Positions 43,304-51,314 of a stretch of 64,000 nucleotides of DNA are shown here, one piece after another. Numbering within the stretch: position 1 is the first letter of the stretch; every line of letters starts with the position of its first letter. The translations under genes were made by a program, and so were the position numbers. The stretch is taken from positions 53,004 through 117,003 of the forward strand of contig JAHEIX010000001.1 in NCBI GenBank assembly GCA_024639165.1. Direction: 5' to 3'. The stretch comes from UBA7446 sp024639165 (GTDB lineage: Bacteria > Bacteroidota > Bacteroidia > Flavobacteriales > Flavobacteriaceae). The notes below the pieces were generated by a model. It made no database searches. It was not told the DNA's origin and was given only the letters and a program-made list of their open reading frames with translations.

Positions 43304-43919
43304 GGAATTCTTTTCGAGAAATAGGAGATGCACCCATACTAGCCAAATGTGCCGTAGGCACCTGACAATCAATAAGCTTATAGTTGTTTTTTTTCAGCTC
43401 TCGTACGAGATAAATCAAGGCCAGCTTGCTAGAATTACTGGATTTGGAAAACATACTTTCGCCACAAAACACCTGTCCAATGTCAATGCCATAAAGCCCG
43501 CCAACAAGCTCTGGACCGTCCCAAACCTCAACAGAATGTGCGTGACCTTGCTCGTGTAATGTTTCATAAACTTCCATAAGTCCTGGTGTAATCCACGTAC
43601 CTGTTTGTCCAAAGCGCTTAACACGGGCACAAGCCTTTACGACCTCATTAAAAGCCTTATCAAAAGTAATTTCATAGGTGTTTTTACGCATAAACGTACG
43701 CATGCTTTTCGAAATTCTCAATTGGTCAGGAAAGAGCACCATTCTTGGGTCAGGACTCCACCAAATTAAAAAGTCATCCTTTTCAAACCAAGGGAAAATA
43801 CCTTTTTGATAGGCCAATAATACACGTTCTGGGCGTAAGTCACCACCAACAGCAACTATCCCCTCTTCCGTTGCCAAATGAGGTGAAGGAAAACGCAACG
43901 CTTCAGAAAGATGGTACAT
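43287..43919 (-). CDS. aat: Leucyl/phenylalanyl-tRNA--protein transferase
   Basis: N-end rule enzyme that adds Leu or Phe to proteins starting with Lys or Arg, so that ClpS/ClpAP degrades them. Blocks: GGDLRPERVLLAYQKGIFPW, LIWWSPDPRMVLFP, GQVFCGESMFSKSSNSSK and LIDCQVPTAHLASMGA. Length 210. It lies seven bases after DUF3127 and is presumably co-transcribed with it. Confidence 0.96.
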   Translation of the reverse strand: MYHLSEALRFPSPHLATEEGIVAVGGDLRPERVLLAYQKGIFPWFEKDDFLIWWSPDPRMVLFPDQLRISKSMRTFMRKNTYEITFDKAFNEVVKACARVKRFGQTGTWITPGLMEVYETLHEQGHAHSVEVWDGPELVGGLYGIDIGQVFCGESMFSKSSNSSKLALIYLVRELKKNNYKLIDCQVPTAHLASMGASPISRKEFLSYLD

Positions 43920-43926
43920 GTTCTAG

Positions 43927-44289
43927 TTAGAAAGGCAGATCGTCTGGCGTCTCGTTATCTGTTTCAGGCATGGTTTCAAATGGTGGTGCAGCTGGTGGTG
44001 GTGCCGGAGCCTCATCAATAGCATCTATACGCCACCCTTGAATAGAATTAAAATATTTGACTTCGCCTTGTGGACTTTGCCACTCACGACCACGAATATT
44101 AATACCTACTTTTATGCGCTGACCTACATTGTATGCATTGAGTATGCTACACTTATCTTGCACAAATTCAATCAAAATATGCTGTGGATATTGCTCTTCG
44201 GTTGTTATAACCAGTTCGCGTTTTTGAAATCCATTAGATCCATATTCTTTTGTCTCGTCAATTTGTTTGATTTTTCCAGTAATTTCCAT
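43927..44289 (-). CDS. DUF3127 OB-fold protein with an SSB-like acidic tip
   Basis: A 120-residue protein. Residues ~1-88 match DUF3127 (MEITGKIKQIDETKEYGSNG, FQKRELVITTEEQYPQHILI, GREWQSPQGEVKYFNSIQGW), predicted as a small beta-barrel. A proline-rich linker follows and the protein ends in ETPDDLPF, the same ending as the SSB protein encoded near 61.7 kb (SDDDLPF). In SSB this tip docks many repair proteins. So DUF3127 may bind the same partners. Function otherwise unknown. Confidence 0.9.
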   Translation of the reverse strand: MEITGKIKQIDETKEYGSNGFQKRELVITTEEQYPQHILIEFVQDKCSILNAYNVGQRIKVGINIRGREWQSPQGEVKYFNSIQGWRIDAIDEAPAPPPAAPPFETMPETDNETPDDLPF

Positions 44290-44311
44290 GCTTCGGTTAA
44301 TGTTGTTGTTA

Positions 44312-44319
44312 CAAATCTA
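44312..44319 (-). promoter_or_regulatory. Candidate promoter box of the DUF3127-aat unit
   Basis: Minus strand TAGATTTG, perfect TAnnTTTG, 22 bases before the ATG; TTTA lies 18 bases upstream as a possible -33 element. Confidence 0.5.
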
Positions 44320-44368
44320 CTCAATTTGATGCTAATCTAAACGTTGAAATTACACTATATTCGTGCAC

Positions 44369-45529
44369 ATGAGTGCTAATATATTAACGGCTTATCCAAG
44401 ACTTATCCGATTAGTAGGATTTTTAATGGCTCTTGGCTTTGCGGGCATAACACTTTGGAATACCTATAAGTTAATACAGCGTATTGAGCAGGATGAAAAA
44501 CAACAGATGGAGCTCTGGGGTTTAGCACAACAAAAACTGGCTTCCAACAAAGATCTTAACGATCCTATTGATCCCCTCACTTTTCAGATACTAACTTCAG
44601 AAAACAGCATACCAATGATTGTTGTTGACAACCAAAACAGGTTGTTGTTTTCCAACAATATCAACCAACGAAAACTCACCCAAGACTCATTGGGTTATGT
44701 GCAAAAACTTAAGGAAGAATTTAGCGCGGTGCATAGGCCTATAGAAATTACATACAAAGACAGCTTGTATCAAAGAATGTATTACGGGAGTTCCAACCTT
44801 ATCTATCAATTGAGATATTATCCCTTTGCTTTTGTATTGATTGTTGCATTTATAGGAGGCTTGGTTTATGCCTACTATAAAACCAATCGGCAAGCTGTTG
44901 AAAACAAGCTATGGACTGGTATGGCCAAAGAGACTGCACACCAATTGGGAACGCCCATATCTTCTTTGTTGGGCTGGCTAGCCATTTTAGAGGAAGATGT
45001 AGACCCAAAAATATTAACCCAAATAAAAAGCGACGTAACACGCTTGGAAACCATCAGTGCGCGCTTTTCCAAAATTGGATCACTTCCAAACAGAAATAAA
45101 ACAAAAATAAGTACTGTTATTCATGACATCACACAGTATATGCAGATACGAATGCCCAAAGATATCTTATTAGAAGTGGTTTTGGTTGACGAAGAAAAAG
45201 AAGTGAGCATCAATGCTGATCTTATGAGTTGGGTCTTGGAAAACCTTATTAAAAACAGCATAGATGCCATACGTGGAAAAGGAGAAATAACAATTGAATT
45301 ATCGTGGGACAAGACAGCGCTTATATCCATTCGAGATAGTGGTGGTGGCATTCCTAAGAAGTTACAGGGTAAAGTATTTGAAGCTGGCGTAACAACAAAA
45401 AAACGCGGGTGGGGTCTTGGTCTTGCTCTAGCAACACGTATTATAACACAATATCACGGTGGGAAATTAAGGCTGATTAGCAGTTCAACATCAGGCACTT
45501 GCTTTGAGATACAATTGCCTATTGCTTAA
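44369..45529 (+). CDS. Membrane sensor histidine kinase
   Basis: A 386-residue kinase with one helix near the N-terminus (about 12-32), an external region of ~110 residues, a second helix (about 150-170) and a kinase core whose His lies in MAKETAHQLGTPISSLLGWL. HATPase motifs: VLENLIKNSIDAI, IRDSGGGIPKKL, KKRGWGLGLALATRII. No response regulator is adjacent, so it is an orphan here. The ATG at 44369 is chosen over a GTG two codons earlier. Its 3' end overlaps the HIT gene by 11 bases. Confidence 0.92.
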   Translation: MSANILTAYPRLIRLVGFLMALGFAGITLWNTYKLIQRIEQDEKQQMELWGLAQQKLASNKDLNDPIDPLTFQILTSENSIPMIVVDNQNRLLFSNNINQRKLTQDSLGYVQKLKEEFSAVHRPIEITYKDSLYQRMYYGSSNLIYQLRYYPFAFVLIVAFIGGLVYAYYKTNRQAVENKLWTGMAKETAHQLGTPISSLLGWLAILEEDVDPKILTQIKSDVTRLETISARFSKIGSLPNRNKTKISTVIHDITQYMQIRMPKDILLEVVLVDEEKEVSINADLMSWVLENLIKNSIDAIRGKGEITIELSWDKTALISIRDSGGGIPKKLQGKVFEAGVTTKKRGWGLGLALATRIITQYHGGKLRLISSSTSGTCFEIQLPIA

Positions 45530-45914
45530 AAGCAGCGCTAATTTGTTGGGTTAAATTCTGCATCTCTTCTTTTGAAAGTGTAACCTTCTTTTTAAATGTG
45601 GCGTCTTCCATAGCATTTAAAGGAATCAAATGCACGTGAACATGGGGGACTTCTAGGCCAATTACTGTCAGTCCTATGCGTTTACATGAAACCACTTGCT
45701 TGAGTGCAGCAGCCACACTACGGCTAAACATCATCAGGTCTTGGTACGCAGTAGCGCTTAAATCGAAAAGCTTATCAACCTCTTTTTTTGGCACACAAAG
45801 CGTGTGTCCCAAGGCATTTGGGTTAATGTCTAAAAAGGCAATGTGTTGTTCATCCTCAGCTACTATGTAGGCAGGAAGTTCACGAGCAATTATACGACTG
45901 AATAAAGACGGCAT
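45519..45914 (-). CDS. HIT family nucleotide-binding hydrolase
   Basis: Histidine-triad protein of 131 residues, with the catalytic HXHXH in EVPHVHVHLIPLN and IARELPAYIVAEDEQHIAFLD near the start. Bacterial members hydrolyse AMP-linked molecules such as AMP-lysine or Ap4A-type dinucleotides. Its start shares one base with the greA stop, so the two are one transcript. Confidence 0.95.
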   Translation of the reverse strand: MPSLFSRIIARELPAYIVAEDEQHIAFLDINPNALGHTLCVPKKEVDKLFDLSATAYQDLMMFSRSVAAALKQVVSCKRIGLTVIGLEVPHVHVHLIPLNAMEDATFKKKVTLSKEEMQNLTQQISAAFKQ

Positions 45915-46387
45915 TAGCGGGCTATAGATAAAATCTCAAATTGGATTTTACCGTTAGGTACTGAGACCTCTGCGATATCGCCCACTTCTTTACCCAACAG
46001 ACCTCTACCAATTGGAGAGCTAACAGATATTTTGCCAGATTTAAGATCGGCTTCGCTTTCAGCAACAAGGGTATAGATCATCTCTATGTTGTTGGCAAGA
46101 TTCTTTATGCGCACTTTTGAAAGTACCAATACTTTAGATACATCCAACTGGGACTCGTCAATAACACGAGCGTTAGCAAGCGTTTCTTCCATCTTGGCAA
46201 TTTTCATCTCCAACATGCCCTGTGCCTCCTTTGCAGCATCATATTCGGCGTTTTCACTCAAGTCACCCTTGTCTCGAGCCTCACCAATTGCTTGTGAAGC
46301 GCGAGGACGTTCTACGTCCTTGAGGTGATTTAACTCCTCTCGCAATTTTTTTAGCCCTTCGGCAGTATAATATGAAACTGTACTCAT
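45914..46387 (-). CDS. greA: Transcription elongation factor GreA
   Basis: Rescues backtracked RNA polymerase by stimulating transcript cleavage. The N-terminal coiled coil (GLKKLREELNHLKDVERPRA ... DLSENAEYDAAKEAQGMLE) bears the acidic tip residues in SENAEYDAAKE, and the C-terminal FKBP-like domain ends SPIGRGLLGKEVGDIAEVSVP. Length 157. A terminator-like hairpin lies in its leader (46405-46429). Co-transcribed with the HIT gene. Confidence 0.97.
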   Translation of the reverse strand: MSTVSYYTAEGLKKLREELNHLKDVERPRASQAIGEARDKGDLSENAEYDAAKEAQGMLEMKIAKMEETLANARVIDESQLDVSKVLVLSKVRIKNLANNIEMIYTLVAESEADLKSGKISVSSPIGRGLLGKEVGDIAEVSVPNGKIQFEILSIAR

Positions 46388-46404
46388 TTTGGGGTATAGT
46401 TAAA

Positions 46405-46429
46405 AAATCCCTTTATTAGTAAGGGATTT
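46405..46429 (-). promoter_or_regulatory. Terminator-like hairpin in the greA leader
   Basis: Minus strand: perfect 9-bp stem AAATCCCTT / AAGGGATTT with a 7-base loop, followed by further T residues, 17 bases before the greA ATG. It lies between the predicted promoter and the gene, so it could act as an attenuator or as a 5'-end stabilising stem. Confidence 0.65.
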
Positions 46430-46432
46430 GGA

Positions 46433-46440
46433 CAAATATA
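46433..46440 (-). promoter_or_regulatory. Candidate -7 box of greA
   Basis: Minus strand TATATTTG, perfect. Transcription would begin right at the foot of the leader hairpin. Confidence 0.5.
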
Positions 46441-46470
46441 CAATTTTCCTCAATTTTGAATAATCTTCGA

Positions 46471-46896
46471 ATGAAATACTTAGTACTTCTTGTTTTTTTG
46501 GTGTTTTCTAGCTGCTCAAAAACAGCTATAGAACGCAATCCGTATTTGTACGAAACACGTTTTGATCAAAATATCAATTTGGCATTGCCAGCTTTTAACA
46601 ATCTAAGTTATGCGGGAGGTAGCATGTATTGGCCTAATGGCGGTATTAGAGGACTACTGCTCTATAACTTAAACGGGAATACCATTATGGCTTGGGAAGC
46701 CAGCTGCCCCAATCACGAACTTAAAAGCTGTTCTACCTTACAAACTGATGGTTTAGTTAGTCCAACTGCTTCTTGCGCCTGCGAAGACTATCAGTATAGT
46801 TTAGCTACAGGCCAACCCCTTACAGAAGGGGCTACCTATAGCTTACTATTTTATAAAGTGCAGCAGAGTGGTACTGCTGTGCGCATCTACAATTAG
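46471..46896 (+). CDS. Lipoprotein with degenerate Rieske-like fold
   Basis: A 141-residue lipoprotein starting at the ATG at 46471 (MKYLVLLVFLVFSSC, Cys15). The pattern ASCPNHELKSC ... ASCACEDYQYSLATGQP resembles the Rieske 2Fe-2S domain, but true Rieske sites need CXH and CXXH; here they read CPNH and CAC, so a normal cluster is unlikely. Disulfides between the cysteines are possible. Position next to greA is common in flavobacteria as far as I recall. Function unknown. Its 3' end overlaps the TonB receptor by 4 bases. Confidence 0.8.
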   Translation: MKYLVLLVFLVFSSCSKTAIERNPYLYETRFDQNINLALPAFNNLSYAGGSMYWPNGGIRGLLLYNLNGNTIMAWEASCPNHELKSCSTLQTDGLVSPTASCACEDYQYSLATGQPLTEGATYSLLFYKVQQSGTAVRIYN

Positions 46897-49100
46897 AACT
46901 GTAATGTAAGTCCAGCCATAAAATGGCGGCCTGCCTGTGGATAATACCCTACCCCTTCAATAGTAGTCACAACATTTGGTACAGAATAATCATCGTCATA
47001 GGTATAGAAATACCCGTTTGAGCTTATCAATTCATCAAAAATATTGTGCAAATGCACATTTAGATTTAGGCTAGGTCCTCCTTCATTATGCAGCAGCAGG
47101 GCCTGTACTTGAATGTCATTTATCAAATAACTTTCCAACTTAGAGCGTTCTGCGTCTATATTTCCCATGTACTGTTCTCCCACATACTTACTCACAAACG
47201 AAACAGACCAATTGTTTGCTGTGTATGTCAATTGCTGTGAAGCAACCATCGAAGGAGAAAATGGCAAATGCGTATCCCCCAATGACTGTAAAACGCCATC
47301 CCGTTTAAAGTACTTGTCCTTATTTCTGTTTTTACTCCATGTCACATTGGCTTGCCAATTTAAATTGGAGGTAATATGCCATCCGCCCTCTAGCTCAATG
47401 CCGCGTCGGTAGCTGTCTCCAGAGTTGGCACGTATAGGTGCGCCCACTTGGTCAATGGCTCCCGTAAGGACCAACTGGTTCTTGTAACTCATAAAATAAA
47501 TATTTGTGTTTAAAAAGGCATCGTCTGTTTTCCAGCGCCAACCCAATTCTAAATCGTCTAATACTTCAGGAACAGGGCTTCCATTTTCAAAATCAGTGCG
47601 GTTTGGCTCTTTGTGCGCCTTGGCAAAAGAGATATAAAATTGGTTGTTGGTATTGGGCTTGTACAACAAACCTGCTTTAGGGTTAAAAAACGTATGAATG
47701 TCGTTTACGACAAAACGTTCAGGTCCTGCGACTTCACCACTAACCTTGTAGTCTATCCAACGAAGTTGTGCATCGGCATATAAATGCCATTTTTCATCAA
47801 GAGATACATCCCACTTGTAAAAAATATTGCCGTCTTTTTTCTTTCCAGTGTTTTCATAAAAGCGATGACCTGGGTTCACGTCAGCATTATTGGCCCACAT
47901 AAGTGCGCCAAAGTGTAATCCAACGTAAGAACTATAATAAGCACCTGCGCTTATGTTGTGCTTACCTTTTTTATAATGAAACAGCACATTGGCTGCATAA
48001 AAATCGTTGTCTAACCATTTGCGCACTGCATTCTCGGTGGCTGTAATGCTTTGTCCATTGATTATACGTGGCTGTAATTTTAAATAGGCGTAAGCTGTAT
48101 CTCCTCCAAAACTTACGTTTTGATCATACCACAAATCGTAAAACTCTTGGTAATAACCATAGCCATGGGTATAGTTCAACCCGAGTGACAACCTACTGGA
48201 GCTGCTTAGACGCTGTTCGATATGCAATTGGGTGTGATCTTGATTATAATTATCAACTTGATCGTTGTAATAGCCTTCTAATACGCCTGATTCGTTATAC
48301 TGTTCTCCAGCTGGGTTATACGTTCTGTTCTCTTTCAGAACATCCTGATCAATCCCATACCACGCTTGGTAAGTGCGCTCATGACCGCCAAAGGTCAAGG
48401 CTTTTATTTTAGTATTGACACTGTTATAAGTTCCTTGTAAGAAATAGCCTTTAAGGTTAGATGATGCGCGATCAATATAGCCATCGGAAGTTATGCCCGA
48501 TAGGCGTCCGCTTAACTCAAAGCCACTTTCAGATAATCCCGTTGAGAATTTAATTGTGTTCTTGAAGGTATTAAAGCTGCCAGCGCTAGAAGACAACAAA
48601 GCATACGCATTCTCTGATGGCTCGGTGGTGTTGATATTGATACTGGCGCCAAAAGCAGCAGCACCATTGGTGGATGTACCTACGCCACGTTGGAGTTGCA
48701 AATCGGAAACAGAAGAAGCGAAATCAGAAAGATTTACCCAAAAGGTTCCGTGCGATTCGGCATCGTTATAAGCAATGCCGTTAATGGTAACGTTAACTCT
48801 GGTAGCGTCGCTACCCCGAACTCTAATACCAGTATATCCAACTCCAGCACCTGCGTCGCTAGTAGTTACTACACTGGGTAAAAAGCGCATCAAAACGGGA
48901 AGGTCTTTCCCTAAGTTTTGCTTGTTCAGCTCCTTTTCAGAGATATTAGTAAACGCCATAGGCGTATCTTCATTAGCCCGAAGGGCGCTAACTGTAACCG
49001 TTGATAGGGTTACAGTACTTACAGTGAGTGTGTCTTGTGTGGTGTTTGTTTGTTGCGCCAGCAGGCTGCAACCAAACATAAGTGTAATAATGTATTTCAT
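46893..49100 (-). CDS. TonB-dependent receptor under TPP riboswitch control (probable thiamine uptake)
   Basis: Outer-membrane receptor of 735 residues: signal peptide (MKYIITLMFGCSLLAQQ), a plug domain with GIRVRGSDATRVNVTINGI and LQLQRGVGTSTNGAAAFGASIN, and a 22-strand barrel that ends in an aromatic GRHFMAGLTLQF. A TPP riboswitch lies 55 bases upstream, which is strong evidence that it takes up thiamine, its phosphates or a precursor (known for Bacteroidota THI-box receptors). It lacks the CarboxypepD-like N-terminal domain of SusC proteins and has no SusD partner. Confidence 0.93.
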   Translation of the reverse strand: MKYIITLMFGCSLLAQQTNTTQDTLTVSTVTLSTVTVSALRANEDTPMAFTNISEKELNKQNLGKDLPVLMRFLPSVVTTSDAGAGVGYTGIRVRGSDATRVNVTINGIAYNDAESHGTFWVNLSDFASSVSDLQLQRGVGTSTNGAAAFGASININTTEPSENAYALLSSSAGSFNTFKNTIKFSTGLSESGFELSGRLSGITSDGYIDRASSNLKGYFLQGTYNSVNTKIKALTFGGHERTYQAWYGIDQDVLKENRTYNPAGEQYNESGVLEGYYNDQVDNYNQDHTQLHIEQRLSSSSRLSLGLNYTHGYGYYQEFYDLWYDQNVSFGGDTAYAYLKLQPRIINGQSITATENAVRKWLDNDFYAANVLFHYKKGKHNISAGAYYSSYVGLHFGALMWANNADVNPGHRFYENTGKKKDGNIFYKWDVSLDEKWHLYADAQLRWIDYKVSGEVAGPERFVVNDIHTFFNPKAGLLYKPNTNNQFYISFAKAHKEPNRTDFENGSPVPEVLDDLELGWRWKTDDAFLNTNIYFMSYKNQLVLTGAIDQVGAPIRANSGDSYRRGIELEGGWHITSNLNWQANVTWSKNRNKDKYFKRDGVLQSLGDTHLPFSPSMVASQQLTYTANNWSVSFVSKYVGEQYMGNIDAERSKLESYLINDIQVQALLLHNEGGPSLNLNVHLHNIFDELISSNGYFYTYDDDYSVPNVVTTIEGVGYYPQAGRHFMAGLTLQF

Positions 49101-49115
49101 TTGCGTGAAGCAAAT
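49099..49115 (-). promoter_or_regulatory. Hairpin covering the receptor's start codon
   Basis: Minus strand: ATTTGC-TTCAC-GCAAAT, a perfect 6-bp stem whose last two bases are the A and T of the ATG. It is a plausible expression platform for the upstream TPP riboswitch, by control of translation initiation. The switching partner strand is not obvious. Confidence 0.5.
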
Positions 49116-49154
49116 AAAGGGGTATTATTTACGATGGTTTTAAAGTGAAACATA

Positions 49155-49218
49155 TTCCTTGGCAGCATTACCTGCCCAGGTTCAATGGGTATAATCTCAG
49201 CCGTTAGGCACCCCTAGA
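49155..49218 (-). promoter_or_regulatory. TPP riboswitch (THI box)
   Basis: Minus strand, in order: GGGGTGCC, CTGAGA (49195-49200), ACCC, TTGAACC (49179-49185), TGGGCAGGTAATGC (core TAATGC at 49165-49170) and GCCAAGGA. These are the conserved bases of the thiamine pyrophosphate aptamer. It sits between the DUF4301 gene and the TonB receptor, on the receptor's strand, so it controls the receptor and not the genes further upstream. Confidence 0.95.
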
Positions 49219-49239
49219 GATGGTACAAATATAGGGCAA

Positions 49240-50760
49240 TTAAATCGATTGATGCATGGGTCGCAACAAATCATTTACCGTTTTTACAGGGTTAAACGTA
49301 CGGACAGGTACCTCCACAAAAATAGTGTTCCAATCAGCCATACCGCCGTTCCACAATCCAGGACGTTCTATGGCTTTTATAGCTGCCTCACCCAAGGATT
49401 TTTCAACCACAAAGTAACTGTCATTATCCACAAAATTTTTCAAATCGTATTTGTTACCGTTATGGTCATAGGTAGCACACACAATATCTACTGGATTAAA
49501 GTGCGTCCCTGACTTAAAAACATCTTTTTGATCAGGGTTTGACATATTGACTTGTGCGCTCTCGACAATTTGAAGGCTAGTCTTACCTGATTTTTCAACC
49601 CAAAAAGGACCTCCGCCAGGTTCGCCTTCATTTTTAACCATACCACACACACGCAATGGTCGATTGAGTTTTTGTTGCAAGAATTCCTGCAATGCATCAT
49701 CAGAAACATTTTTTGGAACGTTTACATTAAGATGGTCTTGAACGAATATTTTAATCGAATTCAAATCTGTAAAATCACGACGCTCCAGTGCCTCACTGAA
49801 CTTGTAGATTTGCTTAAGTGTAGATAGCAGCACACCTGCCAGTATCTTTTTATAAAAACCTGCTTTTTTGTGAAAAGATGCAACAGCCACATTGTCAATA
49901 TTGCTTAAAAAAACAACAGCCTCGTCTAAGTCGTTCAGGTTATCGATTAGCGCCCCATGGCCTGCTGCCCTAAAAAAGAGGTTTCCATGTTGATTGCGAT
50001 ATAGACTGTTGTCCATATTAACAGCAATGGAGTCTGTACTTCTTTTTTGATTGGAATAGGACACATGCGTTTGAATCGCTTCGGATTTGCTTATTTCTTC
50101 AATACTTTCTGAAAGCGACTCCTCAAATGCTTTGGTTGATTTTGGCGGTATCGTAAAATGAATATTCATAGCCTTTTCCGAAATCATGAATTCTTTTGAA
50201 AAAAACAATTGTTCTGAGGCTGCAGTTCTCGTATTTCCACTGTAATTATGAAAGGGAATAAGTGCTTTGGGTAATTTACTTAAAAGTGTTACCGTTTTTT
50301 GAATGAACAAATGCCTGTAGTCTTGTTGAAAAGCACCATTCTGAAGTTCTTTTATTTGCGCTTTTAAGCTTTGATAAAAAGGAAGTTTTTCAAGCCCCCC
50401 CAAAAAGATGGCAAGTTTGTATGTTTTTTTTCTGTTGAGATAGCTTCGTAAGGTTTCCTTTTCAACATCATAACGTTTTATGAAATAATGAAGGAATTTA
50501 AACATGCGAGTTGCTAATCCAGACGCTGGTATAAAGCGAACCATTGAAAACGAAGCCTTTTCTTGATCAAATAGCTTTGCGTAGTTAAGCATTTGTTGTT
50601 GGGTTAACACTCGAATACCGTCTCCATCAGAGGCTGGCCTAACTAGGTTGGTAGCATTGGCTTCTTTTTCAAGTAGGGTAAGTTGTACTGCTACATCATT
50701 TGGTGAGATGCCAATATCTTCAAAGAGCGCTAAATCTTGTTTCGTAAAACGATGTTTCAT
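49240..50760 (-). CDS. DUF4301 family protein
   Basis: A 506-residue cytoplasmic protein of the Bacteroidota-typical DUF4301 family; recognisable blocks are MVRFIPASGLATRMFKFLH, FHNYSGNTRTAASEQLFF, FRAAGHGALIDNLNDLD, VCGMVKNEGEPGGGPFWV and GLWNGGMADWNT. The first and the GHGALI/NEGEPGGGPFW blocks look like nucleotidyl- or sugar-phosphate-transferase loops, which suggests a nucleotide-sugar or phosphate substrate, but no reaction is known to me. It overlaps the kinase gene by 4 bases. Confidence 0.88.
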   Translation of the reverse strand: MKHRFTKQDLALFEDIGISPNDVAVQLTLLEKEANATNLVRPASDGDGIRVLTQQQMLNYAKLFDQEKASFSMVRFIPASGLATRMFKFLHYFIKRYDVEKETLRSYLNRKKTYKLAIFLGGLEKLPFYQSLKAQIKELQNGAFQQDYRHLFIQKTVTLLSKLPKALIPFHNYSGNTRTAASEQLFFSKEFMISEKAMNIHFTIPPKSTKAFEESLSESIEEISKSEAIQTHVSYSNQKRSTDSIAVNMDNSLYRNQHGNLFFRAAGHGALIDNLNDLDEAVVFLSNIDNVAVASFHKKAGFYKKILAGVLLSTLKQIYKFSEALERRDFTDLNSIKIFVQDHLNVNVPKNVSDDALQEFLQQKLNRPLRVCGMVKNEGEPGGGPFWVEKSGKTSLQIVESAQVNMSNPDQKDVFKSGTHFNPVDIVCATYDHNGNKYDLKNFVDNDSYFVVEKSLGEAAIKAIERPGLWNGGMADWNTIFVEVPVRTFNPVKTVNDLLRPMHQSI

Positions 50761-51314
50761 ACATATTGTTTTAAATAGTCCGTGACTTGCAAAATGCGTG
50801 CCTCATAAGACCCTTTTAAAATGACGTAGGTAATTTTGTATTCGTTTAGCGCATTTTTAAACGCGGCTAACATCTCTTGGCGTTGATGGGGACGGTCACG
50901 CAACAAGTCTTCTTCAAAAGGAACGTCAATATCGGTTAAAAAGTATATGTCATAGTGATTTACTTTGTTTGCTTCCAAAAGACGTGTGTCACACCAACCA
51001 TCAAAATAAGCTTTTGCATATACTTCTGTAGTAAGTACGTTTGTGTCACAAAATAAAAATGTATTGGCCTGTTGGGCTGCTTTATTTTCTAATTTCATTT
51101 GCCCTACAGCTATGGGCCAAATGTCTTCTGGTGCACATATTTCTCCAGTGCGCTCTAGTTTTTCTTCAAGGTATTCACGTGCAAATTCGGGCACCCATCT
51201 CGTTTGATATATTTCAGCTAGCCCCTTAGCCAGTGTAGTCTTCCCAGTAGATTCAGGTCCAAAAAAAACAACTCTTATACAGCTGCTTGAGTGTTGCTTA
51301 AGGCTTTCTTCCAT
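50757..51314 (-). CDS. NadR-like P-loop kinase
   Basis: A 185-residue P-loop protein that resembles the ribosylnicotinamide kinase domain of NadR: Walker A VVFFGPESTGKTTLAKGL, then VPEFAREYLEEKL, CDTNVLTTEVYAKAYF and YFLTDIDVPFEEDLLRD. Its gene overlaps pnuC by 40 bases, so it probably phosphorylates the vitamin brought in by PnuC. Nicotinamide riboside is the usual guess; thiamine is an alternative, given the riboswitch nearby. Confidence 0.88.
   Translation of the reverse strand: MEESLKQHSSSCIRVVFFGPESTGKTTLAKGLAEIYQTRWVPEFAREYLEEKLERTGEICAPEDIWPIAVGQMKLENKAAQQANTFLFCDTNVLTTEVYAKAYFDGWCDTRLLEANKVNHYDIYFLTDIDVPFEEDLLRDRPHQRQEMLAAFKNALNEYKITYVILKGSYEARILQVTDYLKQYV

Noticed and set aside
46741..46860. 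Functional Rieske 2Fe-2S site
   Set aside because: The ligand pattern is CPNH...CAC and not CXH...CXXH, so only a Rieske-like fold is claimed.
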